NCBI GenBank assembly: GCA_000433635.1
Contig: HF997923.1
Coordinates: forward strand, 1-20,937
DNA length: 20,937 bases
From: Ruminococcus sp. CAG:254
GTDB taxonomy: Bacteria > Bacillota > Clostridia > Oscillospirales > Ruminococcaceae
Direction of reading: 5' to 3'
The position numbers were made by a program, and so were the translations under genes. This document shows, piece after piece, positions 1 to 8,300 of this stretch (position 1 is its first letter; each line of letters starts with the position of its first letter). The notes below the pieces were generated by a model. The model was not told the DNA's origin. It saw only the letters and a program-made list of their open reading frames with translations, and ran no database searches.

Positions 1-82
1 CCATAACAACTTGACGAACTCGAAAACTCTAATGGCACACAAAGTTCATGCGCCCTGCGAATAGACAGATAGCTCCGAAATT

Positions 83-91
83 TGCTATAAT
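83..91 (+). promoter_or_regulatory. Candidate extended -10 promoter
   Basis: TGC followed by TATAAT (86-91) is an extended -10 element about 60 bases before the first gene. No good -35 hexamer lies 17 bases upstream, which is compatible with an extended -10 promoter. It would drive the small gene starting at 150 and perhaps the following element genes. Confidence 0.4.
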
Positions 92-149
92 ATTATCGTG
101 GGATAAAATCATATCCTGCGATACTCAAAACCGAAAAGAGGTGATGTAA

Positions 150-548
150 ATGAGCAAGGAAGCTAAGAGTGAGGTCGCTGACAACTCTGCTGATACCGTC
201 ATGGACGGAGTGCTGTCTGAGAATCAAGCAAAGCTCAACAAACTGAACAGTTCTATTCAAGCAGCCTATGAGCGCCGCCGTAAGATTATCACGGACAGCA
301 AACTCTACATCTACGATAAGCTATCCGAGCTTTATGGTGGTGCTGAGGGGCAGGCACTTCTCGATGCAGTCACTGCGGAGCATACGCTGATCGGTAAGCT
401 GACCGCAAGCGGAATGTCCTACGCTGACATTGAGGGGCTGGTCGATAGCTCTGACGGTGCAGACAGCAAGTCGGGCAACAGCTCGGACAATGATGTTGCT
501 GACGGACAGACTTCCTTCTTTGAAAACGAAAATCCGTATGCGGTTTAA
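150..548 (+). CDS. Unrecognised 132-aa protein of an integrative element
   Basis: I do not recognise a family. The start is supported by an AGAGGTGATG ribosome site about 6 bases upstream. The protein is hydrophilic, with no signal peptide or membrane segment. Residues ~25-90 look helical, with a basic patch (YERRRK, ~40-45) and a possible helical domain ending in MSYADIEGLV. The tail is rich in Ser, Asp and Asn and looks disordered. It precedes a TnpW-like gene and a large serine recombinase on the same strand, so it is probably a cargo or accessory gene of that element. A role in mobilisation or regulation is only an inference from position. Confidence 0.65.
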   Translation: MSKEAKSEVADNSADTVMDGVLSENQAKLNKLNSSIQAAYERRRKIITDSKLYIYDKLSELYGGAEGQALLDAVTAEHTLIGKLTASGMSYADIEGLVDSSDGADSKSGNSSDNDVADGQTSFFENENPYAV

Positions 549-568
549 TATAACCGACAACAAAACGA

Positions 569-607
569 TAGCTGTGAGAGGGACGGCTCTGCCGTTCCTC
601 ACGGCTA
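569..607 (+). other. Hairpin between two element genes
   Basis: The arm from TAGC to ACGGC (569-587) pairs with the arm GCCGTTCCTCACGGCTA (591-607), with a small mismatch and bulge and a three-base loop. No T-run follows, so it is not a standard terminator. It may be an RNA-processing or attenuation structure between the 132-aa gene and the tnpW-like gene. Confidence 0.4.
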
Positions 608-702
608 TAATCACAACCAACAACCATGAGGGTAAGAGAAAAAAAGCGATGCCCTCAGACCTATAAGCGTAGATATAGAGAAGCTAAGGAGATAAATTCG
701 CT

Positions 703-906
703 ATGAATGAAACAACAACTGCCGCTGTTGCGGTATCGGAAAGTGTGTCCGAGTATCATATCGGGCATACAACATACAGGGTGACAACAACTTTTAACCC
801 AGCTTTTCGGCAAAGCCTGAGCGACATTCTCGCAAGGCTCATCACGGCTGACTGTGAAAAAATGCTCGGTGAAACCAGCCAAGAACCCGTACAGCAGGCT
901 GTTTGA
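703..906 (+). CDS. TnpW family transposon-encoded small protein
   Basis: This is a 67-aa protein with the core YHIGHTTYRVTTTF at residues ~19-32, followed by a helical DILARLI segment. That pattern matches what I recall of the TnpW family, small proteins of unknown function carried by Tn4451-like and related Firmicute elements. An AAGGAG ribosome site lies about 11 bases upstream. It ends 87 bases before the serine recombinase and on the same strand, which is where such genes are commonly found. The biochemical role is not known to me. The length is ordinary for the family and nothing looks broken. Confidence 0.65.
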   Translation: MNETTTAAVAVSESVSEYHIGHTTYRVTTTFNPAFRQSLSDILARLITADCEKMLGETSQEPVQQAV

Positions 907-993
907 TTTTGGAATATCGGCGCATTGAAAAAAGAAACAGGGTGCGCTATAATGATAATAGCTTGCTGTATCCTGTCGGAAAGAGAGGTTAAT

Positions 994-2619
994 ATGACAG
1001 ACAAGATAACAGCTTTATACTGCCGTCTTTCGCAGGACGATATGTTGGACGGCGAGAGCAACAGTATTACCAACCAGAAAGCAATTTTGCAGAAATTCGC
1101 TGAGGACAACGGCTTTCCAAATCCGACTTTTTATGTCGATGATGGAGTGAGCGGAACGACTTGGGATCGTGATGGCTTCAAAGCGATGATGTCGGACATT
1201 GAGGACGGCAAGGTCGCAACGGTTATTACCAAAGACCTTTCAAGGCTCGGTCGTGACTATCTGAAAACAGGTGAGCTGATCGAAATGGTGTTCCCCGACT
1301 ATGATGTGCGATATATCGCCGTCAACGATAATGTTGACACGGCGAAGTCCGAGAATGAACTGCTTGCTTTCAAAAATATCTTCAATGACTGGTACGCCCG
1401 TGACTGCTCAAAGAAAATTCGTGCTGTGTTCAGGGCAAAGGGACAGTCGGGCAAGCACCTGTGTCCGCCCGTGTACGGCTACAAGAAGTCCGAAACGGAT
1501 AAAAACCTGTGGGTAATTGACGAGCCTGCTGCTGAGGTGGTACGCAAGATATTCAAGCTCTGCATTGACGGCTATGATCCGGTGCAGATAGCCCGTATCT
1601 TGACCGAACAGGGTATCCCTACGCCGACTGCCTACGCATTGTTGCAAGGTCGTGACAACGGCAGACACAATGCTAAAACATACCGTTTGGGTGCGCAGAC
1701 AATTGCCCATATTCTTGAACGCTATGAATACTGCGGTCATACTGTCAACTTCCGCACAAAGATGAAGTCCTACAAAGTGCATAAGATCGTCTACAATCCG
1801 CAGGAAGAATGGCAGATTTTCGAGAATACGCAAGAGCCTATTATCACGCAGCAGACCTTTGACTTAGTGCAGGAACTCCGCAAGCACAAGCGCAGACCGC
1901 AACGCTCTGAGGTAGTAAATCCGTTCGCAGGAATGGTGTACTGTGCCGACTGCGGAGAGAAGATGTACCTGAGCCGCCGTAAGAATGAGCGTCCCGAACA
2001 GGAGCATATGCGTTGTTCTACATACGCTAAAGAACAGGACAAATGCACTGTCCACTATATCCGCACCTGTGTTCTCAACGAAATTGTCCTCGGTGAGCTG
2101 AACAAGCTCCTGACAATGGTCAGAGGCAATGAGGAGGAGTTTGTCAAGCGTGTCATGAGCAGTTCCGTACAGCGTAAATTCTCAGAGCTTACAAAAGCAA
2201 AGAAAACGCTGAAACAAGCTGAAAAGCGTATCGCTGAACTGGACAAGCTCTTTACAAGGCTCTATGAGGATAATGTCCTCGGCAGGCTGTCGGATGAGCG
2301 TTTCACGATGATGTCCGCAGGATATGAGGAAGAACAGGCAAAGCTGAAAGCTACCGTTGCGGAACTTACTGCCTTTGTCGAAACGGCTGAACAGAAGTCC
2401 TCCGATGTGACGGCTTTTCTGAAAGTCGTACACAAGTATGAGCATATCGAAACGCTCACGCCTGAGATCATGCACGAATTGATTGATAAGATCATCGTCC
2501 ACGAACCCGACAAGTCCAGTGGAAAGCGTGTGCAGGATATTGAGATACACTTCCGCTTTGATGTGGCGGTGACTACCATATCCGTAGAAACAGGTAAATA
2601 TGGAAAAAAGGTCGCATAA
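994..2619 (+). CDS. Large serine recombinase (TnpX-like site-specific integrase)
   Basis: A 541-aa recombinase that would catalyse integration and excision of the element by a covalent phosphoserine intermediate. The N-terminal resolvase domain (~1-150) carries the YCRLSQDD motif with Arg11 and the likely nucleophile Ser13, plus the KDLSRLGRDY active-site segment. A Recombinase domain (~160-275) follows, then a zinc-ribbon with YCADCGEKMYLSRR and two later cysteines (~305-355). After that comes a charged coiled-coil (~390-460) and a C-terminal segment like DUF4368 (LTPEIMHELIDKIIVHEP). I chose ATG 994 over the upstream in-frame ATG at 925 because AAGAGAGG lies just before it and the resolvase fold starts there. 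It reads outward towards the element edge and a disrupted maff2 gene. It is shorter than TnpX of Tn4451 (about 700 aa) but contains all the core domains. Confidence 0.93.
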   Translation: MTDKITALYCRLSQDDMLDGESNSITNQKAILQKFAEDNGFPNPTFYVDDGVSGTTWDRDGFKAMMSDIEDGKVATVITKDLSRLGRDYLKTGELIEMVFPDYDVRYIAVNDNVDTAKSENELLAFKNIFNDWYARDCSKKIRAVFRAKGQSGKHLCPPVYGYKKSETDKNLWVIDEPAAEVVRKIFKLCIDGYDPVQIARILTEQGIPTPTAYALLQGRDNGRHNAKTYRLGAQTIAHILERYEYCGHTVNFRTKMKSYKVHKIVYNPQEEWQIFENTQEPIITQQTFDLVQELRKHKRRPQRSEVVNPFAGMVYCADCGEKMYLSRRKNERPEQEHMRCSTYAKEQDKCTVHYIRTCVLNEIVLGELNKLLTMVRGNEEEFVKRVMSSSVQRKFSELTKAKKTLKQAEKRIAELDKLFTRLYEDNVLGRLSDERFTMMSAGYEEEQAKLKATVAELTAFVETAEQKSSDVTAFLKVVHKYEHIETLTPEIMHELIDKIIVHEPDKSSGKRVQDIEIHFRFDVAVTTISVETGKYGKKVA

Positions 2620-2637
2620 CCGATGGTGTTATGCGAC
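2611..2637 (+). repeat. Perfect inverted repeat at the recombinase stop codon
   Basis: GTCGCATAAC (2611-2620) and GTTATGCGAC (2628-2637) are perfect 10-base arms with a 7-base spacer, and the left arm includes the recombinase stop codon. No T-run follows on the plus strand. It lies 30-70 bases from the inferred integration junction, so it may be a terminator remnant or a recombinase binding or structural site. Confidence 0.55.
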
Positions 2638-2667
2638 TACACTAAGGGAGAAAAAACTTCTATATCA

Positions 2668-2802
2668 CTACTGCACTTTTGCACCCGGATTATCATTACC
2701 ATGTCCTTCCATAAGGTTCACAACGCCCCAAACGCCAAGATCCGCACCGATGGCAACAACGAGAGTCTGGAGAACGGTAATAGCCTGATTGAAGAATTCC
2801 AT
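2668..2802 (-). pseudogene. Truncated Maff2 family conjugative-element protein
   Basis: Reading the minus strand from ATG 2802, the peptide begins MEFFNQAITVLQTLVVAIGA and continues with GVWGVVNLMEGHGNDNPGAK. This closely matches the Maff2 family as I remember it: small membrane proteins encoded beside TrbL/VirB6-like genes in Firmicute conjugative elements. Family members continue after NPGAK for roughly another 25 residues with a second hydrophobic segment. Here the frame reads two more codons and stops at 2668-2670. The break is at the edge of the serine-recombinase element, so the most economical reading is that the element integrated inside maff2. The matching 3' half should lie left of this window. 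Only one of two expected membrane helices remains. Confidence 0.72.
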
Positions 2803-2842
2803 ATATGTACTTTCGCCAGATTGCAGCATTGACAAAACACGT

Positions 2843-2890
2843 GATTTCAAAAGAAAAACAGGCTGGCTCATCTTCGGTGCTGCCTGTTTC
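2843..2890 (-). terminator. Possible minus-strand terminator upstream of maff2 fragment
   Basis: On the minus strand AAACAGGC pairs with GCCTGTTT across an 18-base loop, and a run TTTTTCTTTT follows. It resembles a rho-independent terminator for a gene that once lay upstream of maff2 on that strand; that gene is no longer present because insertion-sequence DNA follows. Confidence 0.4.
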
Positions 2891-2994
2891 CTGCAATTCT
2901 GGCTTCTCCTCGTATAATATATTTATGGGTAATTTAAAGAGAACCCATATGAAACCTCTTGTTTATCGCACAAAAAAGTGAGATAATAAATCTG

Positions 2995-3178
2995 TACAGT
3001 TAGAGGGTGCGAGTTTCTCCTTGAAGTGTGGCTTCCAAAGAAAGAGTAGCACCTCTGCTTTACGGATAGATACGAATGAGCTGGATCGCATTCAAATTCT
3101 GAATATCTAACGAGGTTGTGTTTCCGTAAAATACAGAGGACACCCTTTGCTGTAACAAAACTTTATGAGGTGCATCAC
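2995..3178 (+). ncRNA. Candidate IS110 bridge RNA
   Basis: About 180 bases of non-coding sequence precede the transposase and fold into successive stem-loops. First, AGAGGGTGC (3002-3010) pairs with GCACCTCT (3049-3056) with one bulge; inside it TTTCT (3014-3018) pairs with AGAAA (3039-3043) and TTGAAG with CTTCCAA. Second, TTTACGGA (3059-3066) pairs perfectly with TCCGTAAA (3123-3130), closing a large internal loop. That loop holds AGATA/TATCT (3068-3072, 3104-3108) and GAATG/CATTC (3074-3078, 3089-3093). Third, TACAG (3132-3136) pairs with CTGTA (3150-3154). IS110 elements are known (2024 work on IS621) to make a bridge RNA of about 180 nt from this position that pairs with target and donor DNA. 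The folds are visible; the function is inferred from family and location. Confidence 0.68.
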
Positions 3179-3179
3179 A

Positions 3180-4379
3180 ATGTTTTACTGTGGAATTGAC
3201 ATCGCAAAATACAAGCACGAAGCTTCTGTCATCGATATGTCCGGCAAAGCTTTGAGTAACAGTATTACTTTTGCCAATGACAGACAAGGCTGTGAAAAGG
3301 TTCTTGCCATCTTTGAAAAATCAGAAATAACCCCTGACAATATTGTCATTGGAATGGAAGCAACGGGTCATTACTGGCTTTCCGTATATACCTTTTTTCT
3401 TGAACTTGGATATACTGTTAAAGTTATCAATCCAATTCAGTCCGAAGCCTTCAGAAAAATGTACATCCGTCAAACTAAAAATGACTCAAAAGATTCCTAT
3501 ATTATCGCTCAGATCATGCGTTTTGGAGAATACTCTGCAACTTCACTTTCTGAGGAAAATATCATTGCATTAAGACAGCTTTCACGCTATCGGCTTGCTC
3601 TTGTGGACGCCTGCGGCGACTGCAAAAGACGAGTGATTGCTCTGCTTGACCAGGTGTTTCCTGAGTATGACAAGCTGTTTTCAGATACATTCGGCAAGAC
3701 CTCCTCAGAGCTTTTACTCAACTGTCCCACGCCTGAGGATATGCTTGCGGTCTCCACAAGAAAGCTCACAAATATTTTGAATAAAGCAAGCCGTGGACGG
3801 TTTGGCAAAGAAAAAGCAGAAGAGCTTAAAGATGCCGCAAAAAATACCTTTGGCATCGCTTTTGCAAAAGACGCTTTTTCCTTTCAGATAAAGCAGCTGA
3901 TGCAACAGATCATCTTTACTGAAAATCAACTTTCTGAACTGGAAGAACAAATTGCGAATCTGCTTCACGAAACCAATCAGTATATTACTACGATCACAGG
4001 TATCGGTGATGTTCTCGGTGCAATTATCGTCAGTGAAATCGGCGATATCAATCGCTTTGAACGTCCAAATCAGCTTGTTGCATTTGCAGGGCTCGATGTC
4101 ACTGTCAAGCAATCAGGTGAATTTTCAGGCACGAAAAACAAGATTTCAAAACGTGGTTCCCCTTACTTAAGAAGAGCAATCTGGCTTGCCGCACAGCGTG
4201 CCGCTTTTTGTGACCCTGTTTTATCTGATTACTATCAGTCTCTCAAAGCAAGGGGCAAGCATCATCTGACAGCTGTCGGTGCTGTTGCACGCAAGCTTTG
4301 CAATATCATTTTTGTAATTCTCAAAGAGAACAGACCTTATTTTCCTACCCCTCCAAAAAAATCTCAAAATTTATCTTGA
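3180..4379 (+). CDS. IS110-family DEDD transposase (bridge-RNA-guided recombinase)
   Basis: A 399-aa recombinase of the IS110 family. The N-terminal RuvC-like DEDD domain shows CGIDIAK with Asp7, GMEATGHYW with Glu60, and KNDSKDS with Asp102 and Asp105. A helical spacer (~150-270) leads to a C-terminal Transposase_20 domain. That domain contains ITGIGDVLGAIIVSEIGD and the conserved SKRGSPYLRRAIW segment, whose serine is the expected nucleophile. The length is normal and the gene looks intact. I chose ATG 3180 over ATG 3165 because GAGGTG sits 7 bases before it and IS110 proteins begin close to the GIDxAK motif. The candidate bridge RNA ends right at the start codon. Confidence 0.93.
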   Translation: MFYCGIDIAKYKHEASVIDMSGKALSNSITFANDRQGCEKVLAIFEKSEITPDNIVIGMEATGHYWLSVYTFFLELGYTVKVINPIQSEAFRKMYIRQTKNDSKDSYIIAQIMRFGEYSATSLSEENIIALRQLSRYRLALVDACGDCKRRVIALLDQVFPEYDKLFSDTFGKTSSELLLNCPTPEDMLAVSTRKLTNILNKASRGRFGKEKAEELKDAAKNTFGIAFAKDAFSFQIKQLMQQIIFTENQLSELEEQIANLLHETNQYITTITGIGDVLGAIIVSEIGDINRFERPNQLVAFAGLDVTVKQSGEFSGTKNKISKRGSPYLRRAIWLAAQRAAFCDPVLSDYYQSLKARGKHHLTAVGAVARKLCNIIFVILKENRPYFPTPPKKSQNLS

Positions 4380-4485
4380 ATTTTTGCTTTTTGGGTATTG
4401 ACTTTTTATAGCTGGTCTTTCTTTAAGATCTATCTAATATTATAAATCAATTAGTGAAATTTATTAATCGAATTAGAAAAAAGAA

Positions 4486-4514
4486 TTGATTGATTCGTAG
4501 AAACCTGTTATAAT
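4486..4514 (+). promoter_or_regulatory. Sigma-A promoter for the decayed flavodoxin locus
   Basis: TTGATT (4486-4491), a 17-base spacer, then TATAAT (4509-4514), 31 bases before the ATG at 4546. An inverted pair AATCAATT (4445-4452) and AATTGATT (4484-4491) overlaps the -35 and could be an operator. Confidence 0.7.
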
Positions 4515-4545
4515 AAAGTCACAAACAGAAAAGGAGTTGATACGC

Positions 4546-4677
4546 ATGAGCAGAAACTTAATTATTTATGCTTTTCGTAAGTGCGAAAATTATGTCAACG
4601 GTAGAATTGAACATCTCTCCAAAGGCAACTCGGAACAGATTGTTGCGAAATGGGCAAAGGAAGGGATTCAGAAGTAA
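4546..4677 (+). pseudogene. Flavodoxin N-terminal remnant
   Basis: A 43-codon frame begins MSRNLIIYAFRKCENYVNGR with a good AAGGAG ribosome site. It matches the start of clostridial flavodoxins, which typically read NLIIYYSRKGENYV there. Family similarity fades after ~residue 33 and the frame stops at 4675-4677. True flavodoxins are about 150-200 aa, so most of the FMN-binding domain is missing. The typical phosphate-binding loop residues are also altered (AFRKC in place of YSRKG). The next frame starts one base after the stop, which suggests a deletion that joined two genes. It is unlikely to bind FMN. Confidence 0.6.
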
Positions 4678-4678
4678 A

Positions 4679-5212
4679 ATGGCAATTACAGAATATGCAA
4701 AAAAGTATCACGAAAAACTGTTTCCCGGCTATGTTTCTTCTTTCCTGTAAACAGATCCGGAGTTTATGGAACGATTTGACAACTTTACTTTTGATGAAGT
4801 GGTGAATCATAGCCAGTTGGATGAAAAAAATCGGTGGCTTTCAATTCTTTCCACACTGATTGGTTGTCAGGAAATTGATGAGTATAAAGCATTGCTACCG
4901 GCATCGTTTCATTTCGGATTAACTCCGGTAGAAGTGAAAGAGATGGTATATCAGGCAACTGCATATCTCGGCATCGGCAGAGTGTTCCCATTTCTGAAAG
5001 CAACAAACGAAATCTTTACGGAACTTGGAATTGCTCTGCCGGTGCAAGGACAAGCAACTACTACAACAGAAAACCGACTGGAAAAGGGCATTGAAGCACA
5101 GGTTGCTATTTTCGGCGAGCACATGAAAGATTTCTATCAATCTGGCGACCCAGAGAGCAAGCAGATTCATTATTGGCTGACAGACAATTGCTTTGGCAAT
5201 TATTATATGTAA
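4679..5212 (+). pseudogene. Carboxymuconolactone decarboxylase family protein, broken
   Basis: The frame from ATG 4679 reads MAITEYAKKYHEKLFPGYVS and hits TAA at 4748-4750. It then continues in the same frame with TDPEFMERFDNF and a CMD/AhpD-like domain (residues ~50-120, including LSTLIGCQEIDEY, then LTPVEVKEMVYQATAYLGIG). A second domain begins with EAQVAIFGEHMKDFY but stops at NYYM, where I would expect another ~100 residues. So there is an in-frame nonsense codon and a lost C-terminus. The AhpD-type Cys-x2-Cys is not present; a single Cys remains in the first domain. Re-initiation at ATG 4766 could give a 148-aa fragment. The intact relatives sit beside flavodoxins, as here. I call it a pseudogene. 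Confidence 0.65.
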
Positions 5213-5232
5213 GTATTTCAGTTTAAAAAATC

Positions 5233-5271
5233 AAACCTCCTATGATTCATATATGTTCATAGGAGGTTTTT
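5233..5271. terminator. Bidirectional rho-independent terminator
   Basis: AAACCTCCTATGA (5233-5245) and TCATAGGAGGTTT (5257-5269) form a perfect 13-base stem with an 11-base loop. On the plus strand the stem runs into TTTTT (to 5271). On the minus strand it is followed by TTTGATTTTTT. It can end both the plus-strand CMD remnant and the minus-strand ABC transporter. Confidence 0.9.
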
Positions 5272-5319
5272 CATTATCTATTTTTAATTAAATAGCTTTT
5301 TATTTTCGAAGTACAAAAC

Positions 5320-8300
5320 TTATTCCGAACGCAACGCCACAACCGGATCTTTCTTTGCTGCACTCTTAGACGGGATAAATCCAGCAATCAATGTCAGCAG
5401 AACACTAATGGCAATCAGAATAATTGCTGCTGGAATCGGAAGAATCGCACGCAAATTGTTGATGTTGGTGAGATGATGCACCAATAGATTGATTGGAATA
5501 CAAAGCAAACAGGTAACAAGAACCCCTAACAAACCAGAAGTAAACCCAATAATAATGGTTTCCGCATTAAACATACTGGAAACATCTCGTTTTGATGCAC
5601 CAATTGCACGGAGAATCCCAATTTCTTTGGTGCGTTCCTGTACAGAAATCAGCGTAATCACACCAATCATAATCGAAGAAACAATCAACGAAATGGCTAC
5701 AAATGCAATCAGTACATAAGTAATGGTATTGATAATCTTCGTAACCGAAGACATCATCAATCCAACATAGTCCGTATACTGAATCTGTGACATCTCATCT
5801 TTGCCCTCGTTATAATCTGCAATTGCATCTTCAATGACATCCTTATCTTCAAAAGTTGCCGCATAGAGATTGATTGATGCAGGATCATCTAAATCAATAT
5901 CCCCCAGTGCTTTCAAGTTGTCCTCATAAGTGGAATCCGAAAACTGCATCAGTTCGTCATAATAGTTCGCACATTGTTCTGCGGTCAACGTGGGAAGCAG
6001 CTGATTCAAGGCTTTCAGCAATTCTTCTGGCTGCATCGCTGCCATTTTCTGTTGGACTTGCTGGGCATATTGTGCCTTCACTTGCTGCTGCATCATTTGC
6101 GTAAATGTGTCTGTAATTTCGTCATCACTCATGGATTCCAGATAAGATTGCACATCACTTTCACTCATGCTCATTTGCTGCGTCATTCCCTGCAACATTG
6201 CCGCTTCCATATCGCTGCGACTCATGCCTTGCATAGACTGCTGCACGGATTCATTCAGCTGTTCTTCTGTAGGAATGCTCATCATCTGAATATACATCTG
6301 TGCTTTTCCGCTGTCATCTAATCCATTTACATATTCTAAAAACGCCGTCTGTTTCTCTGCATCGGTTGTGCTTCCAGAGCTATCCTTGAATGGCAACCCA
6401 GTGAAAATATCCGTATCTTTGCTTTCCTTCTGAGCAGCAATTGCATCAGAATCTTTACTGTGGTCAATCAAATACTTGGTCAAATCGCTGGTATAAACAA
6501 TTGAACCGGACAGCATCGGAGCGGTGGTATCTTCATTTGGTCGAATAATACCCGTAACTTTTAATTTTAATCCATTGTCATAGAGGTACTGTAATCCAGC
6601 ATCCGTATCTCGCAAATCGGTATACAGCCCTGTACTTTCGTCATAGCGGTAACAATCGGCATTCAAGATTGTGCGGAAATCCATGTCGCAGATGTCAGCA
6701 TATGACCAGTTCTTATTGTCCTTTTGCAGCTCCTTGCCATTGACTGCCGCTTCCATGATGTTATCTACATCTTCTTTCGGTTCTAAGCCGAGTGCATACA
6801 ATGTCATGTCATCCAATTCATTGTTTTCATCTAATACCAACATAATTTCATCGTAGCTGTTCGGCCACGAACCATAAACCACATCGTATTGCTTTTTCAA
6901 CAAGTCGTTGATGGGGTTTCCATTCTCTCCGGGAAGCAGTTCCTGCCACAAATTCATAGAAGAACCGCCCATGCCCATCATGGCAGTTGCTTGTTCCCCA
7001 AACATGGAGTTGCTGGCATTGGTCATTGCCTGCATATCAATTCCCATATGCTCCAATACCATTTCTTGCATCAATTCTTCAGTGTCTGAATGGATAATTG
7101 TTCCATCTACATTCTTAGTATAGATGAGCAAATCCAAATCATATGTATATTGAACCCCGTTGACTGCCTTGTGTAAATCGCTGTCACTGTCTTCCCGTTC
7201 GGATTCAATATAGGACTTGAAACTCTTCAAATCATTTTCCGAAGTTTCCATATTGTTCAAAGCGTCCATCATGTCATAAATTGCCGACTTCTTATATACT
7301 GCATCTTTGTCATGTGTACTGTCCGAAGTTGCAGAGCCCATAAAAGTTTGCATCAAGGCACTGAGGTCTGTGTTCGTTTTCTGAATTGTCAGCGGATAAG
7401 AGGACAATGTTTCTTCTTGAATCACATTAATATAAGTATTGAAGCCCTGTGAGATGGAGAGTACCAATGCAATGCCGATAATCCCAATGCTTCCAGCAAA
7501 AGAAGTCAGCATGGTTCTCCCCTTTTTGGTAAACAGATTTTTCAGGGACAACGAAAATGAAGTACCAAAAGACATTGAAGGCTTTTTCAGCTTCTTTCCG
7601 TTTTCGTTGTCAGCTCTATCTGCTTGCAATTCCTGTTGGTATTCCTCTTCTGTCATTGGCTTGGAATCATCTGTCAGTTTGCCGTCCAATACACGAATGA
7701 TACGGGAGGAATACTGTTCCGCCAATTCCGGATTGTGTGTAACCATGATAATTAAGCGGTCTTTTGAAATTTCCTTGAGAATTTCCATGACTTGAATGCT
7801 GGTTTCTGTATCCAATGCACCAGTCGGCTCATCTGCTAAAATAATATCTGGATTATTGACCAATGCCCGTGCGATTGCCACACGCTGCATTTGTCCGCCA
7901 GACATTTCACTTGGTTTCTTGGAAAGCTGATTGCCCAATCCCACATCTTCGAGTGCTTTTTTCGCACGTTTTCGACGTTCTGCTTTGGATACGCCCGATA
8001 ATGTCAATGCCAGTTCTACATTTTGCAGAACCGTTTGATGAGGAATTAAGTTATAGCTTTGAAATACAAACCCAATGGAATGATTGCGGTAGGTGTCCCA
8101 ATCTCGGTCTTTGAAGTCCTTGGTAGAACGCCCATTGATGATTAAATCTCCCTCTGTGTACTGATCCAATCCGCCAATGATGTTCAGCATGGTGGTCTTT
8201 CCACAACCGGATGGCCCTAGAATGGAAACGAATTCGTTTCGCCGGAATCGCAAGTCAATGCCTTTTAGTGCATGAACCGTGTTTTCTCCAGTCAGATAGT

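Larger units (their letters stand above)
2970..4430 (+). mobile_element. IS110-family insertion sequence (ends approximate)
   Basis: The element consists of a structured non-coding left part, the DEDD transposase gene, and a short AT-rich right part. The exact ends are not determined. IS110 elements lack clear terminal inverted repeats and I could not identify the core dinucleotide by eye. The left limit is set just before the -10-like GATAAT that precedes the folded RNA. The right limit is set after TTGACT at 4398-4403, which could serve as a -35 in the circular form. The insertion separates the maff2 fragment from a decayed flavodoxin locus. Confidence 0.75.

Noticed and set aside
2..64. 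Open frame entering from the left edge and stopping at 62-64
   Set aside because: Only 20 codons with no recognisable family; it may be the tail of an upstream gene but cannot be supported.
4445..4491. Inverted pair AATCAATT/AATTGATT upstream of the flavodoxin remnant as an insertion-sequence end
   Set aside because: IS110 elements lack such terminal repeats, and one arm overlaps a promoter -35; chance or operator is more likely in AT-rich DNA.
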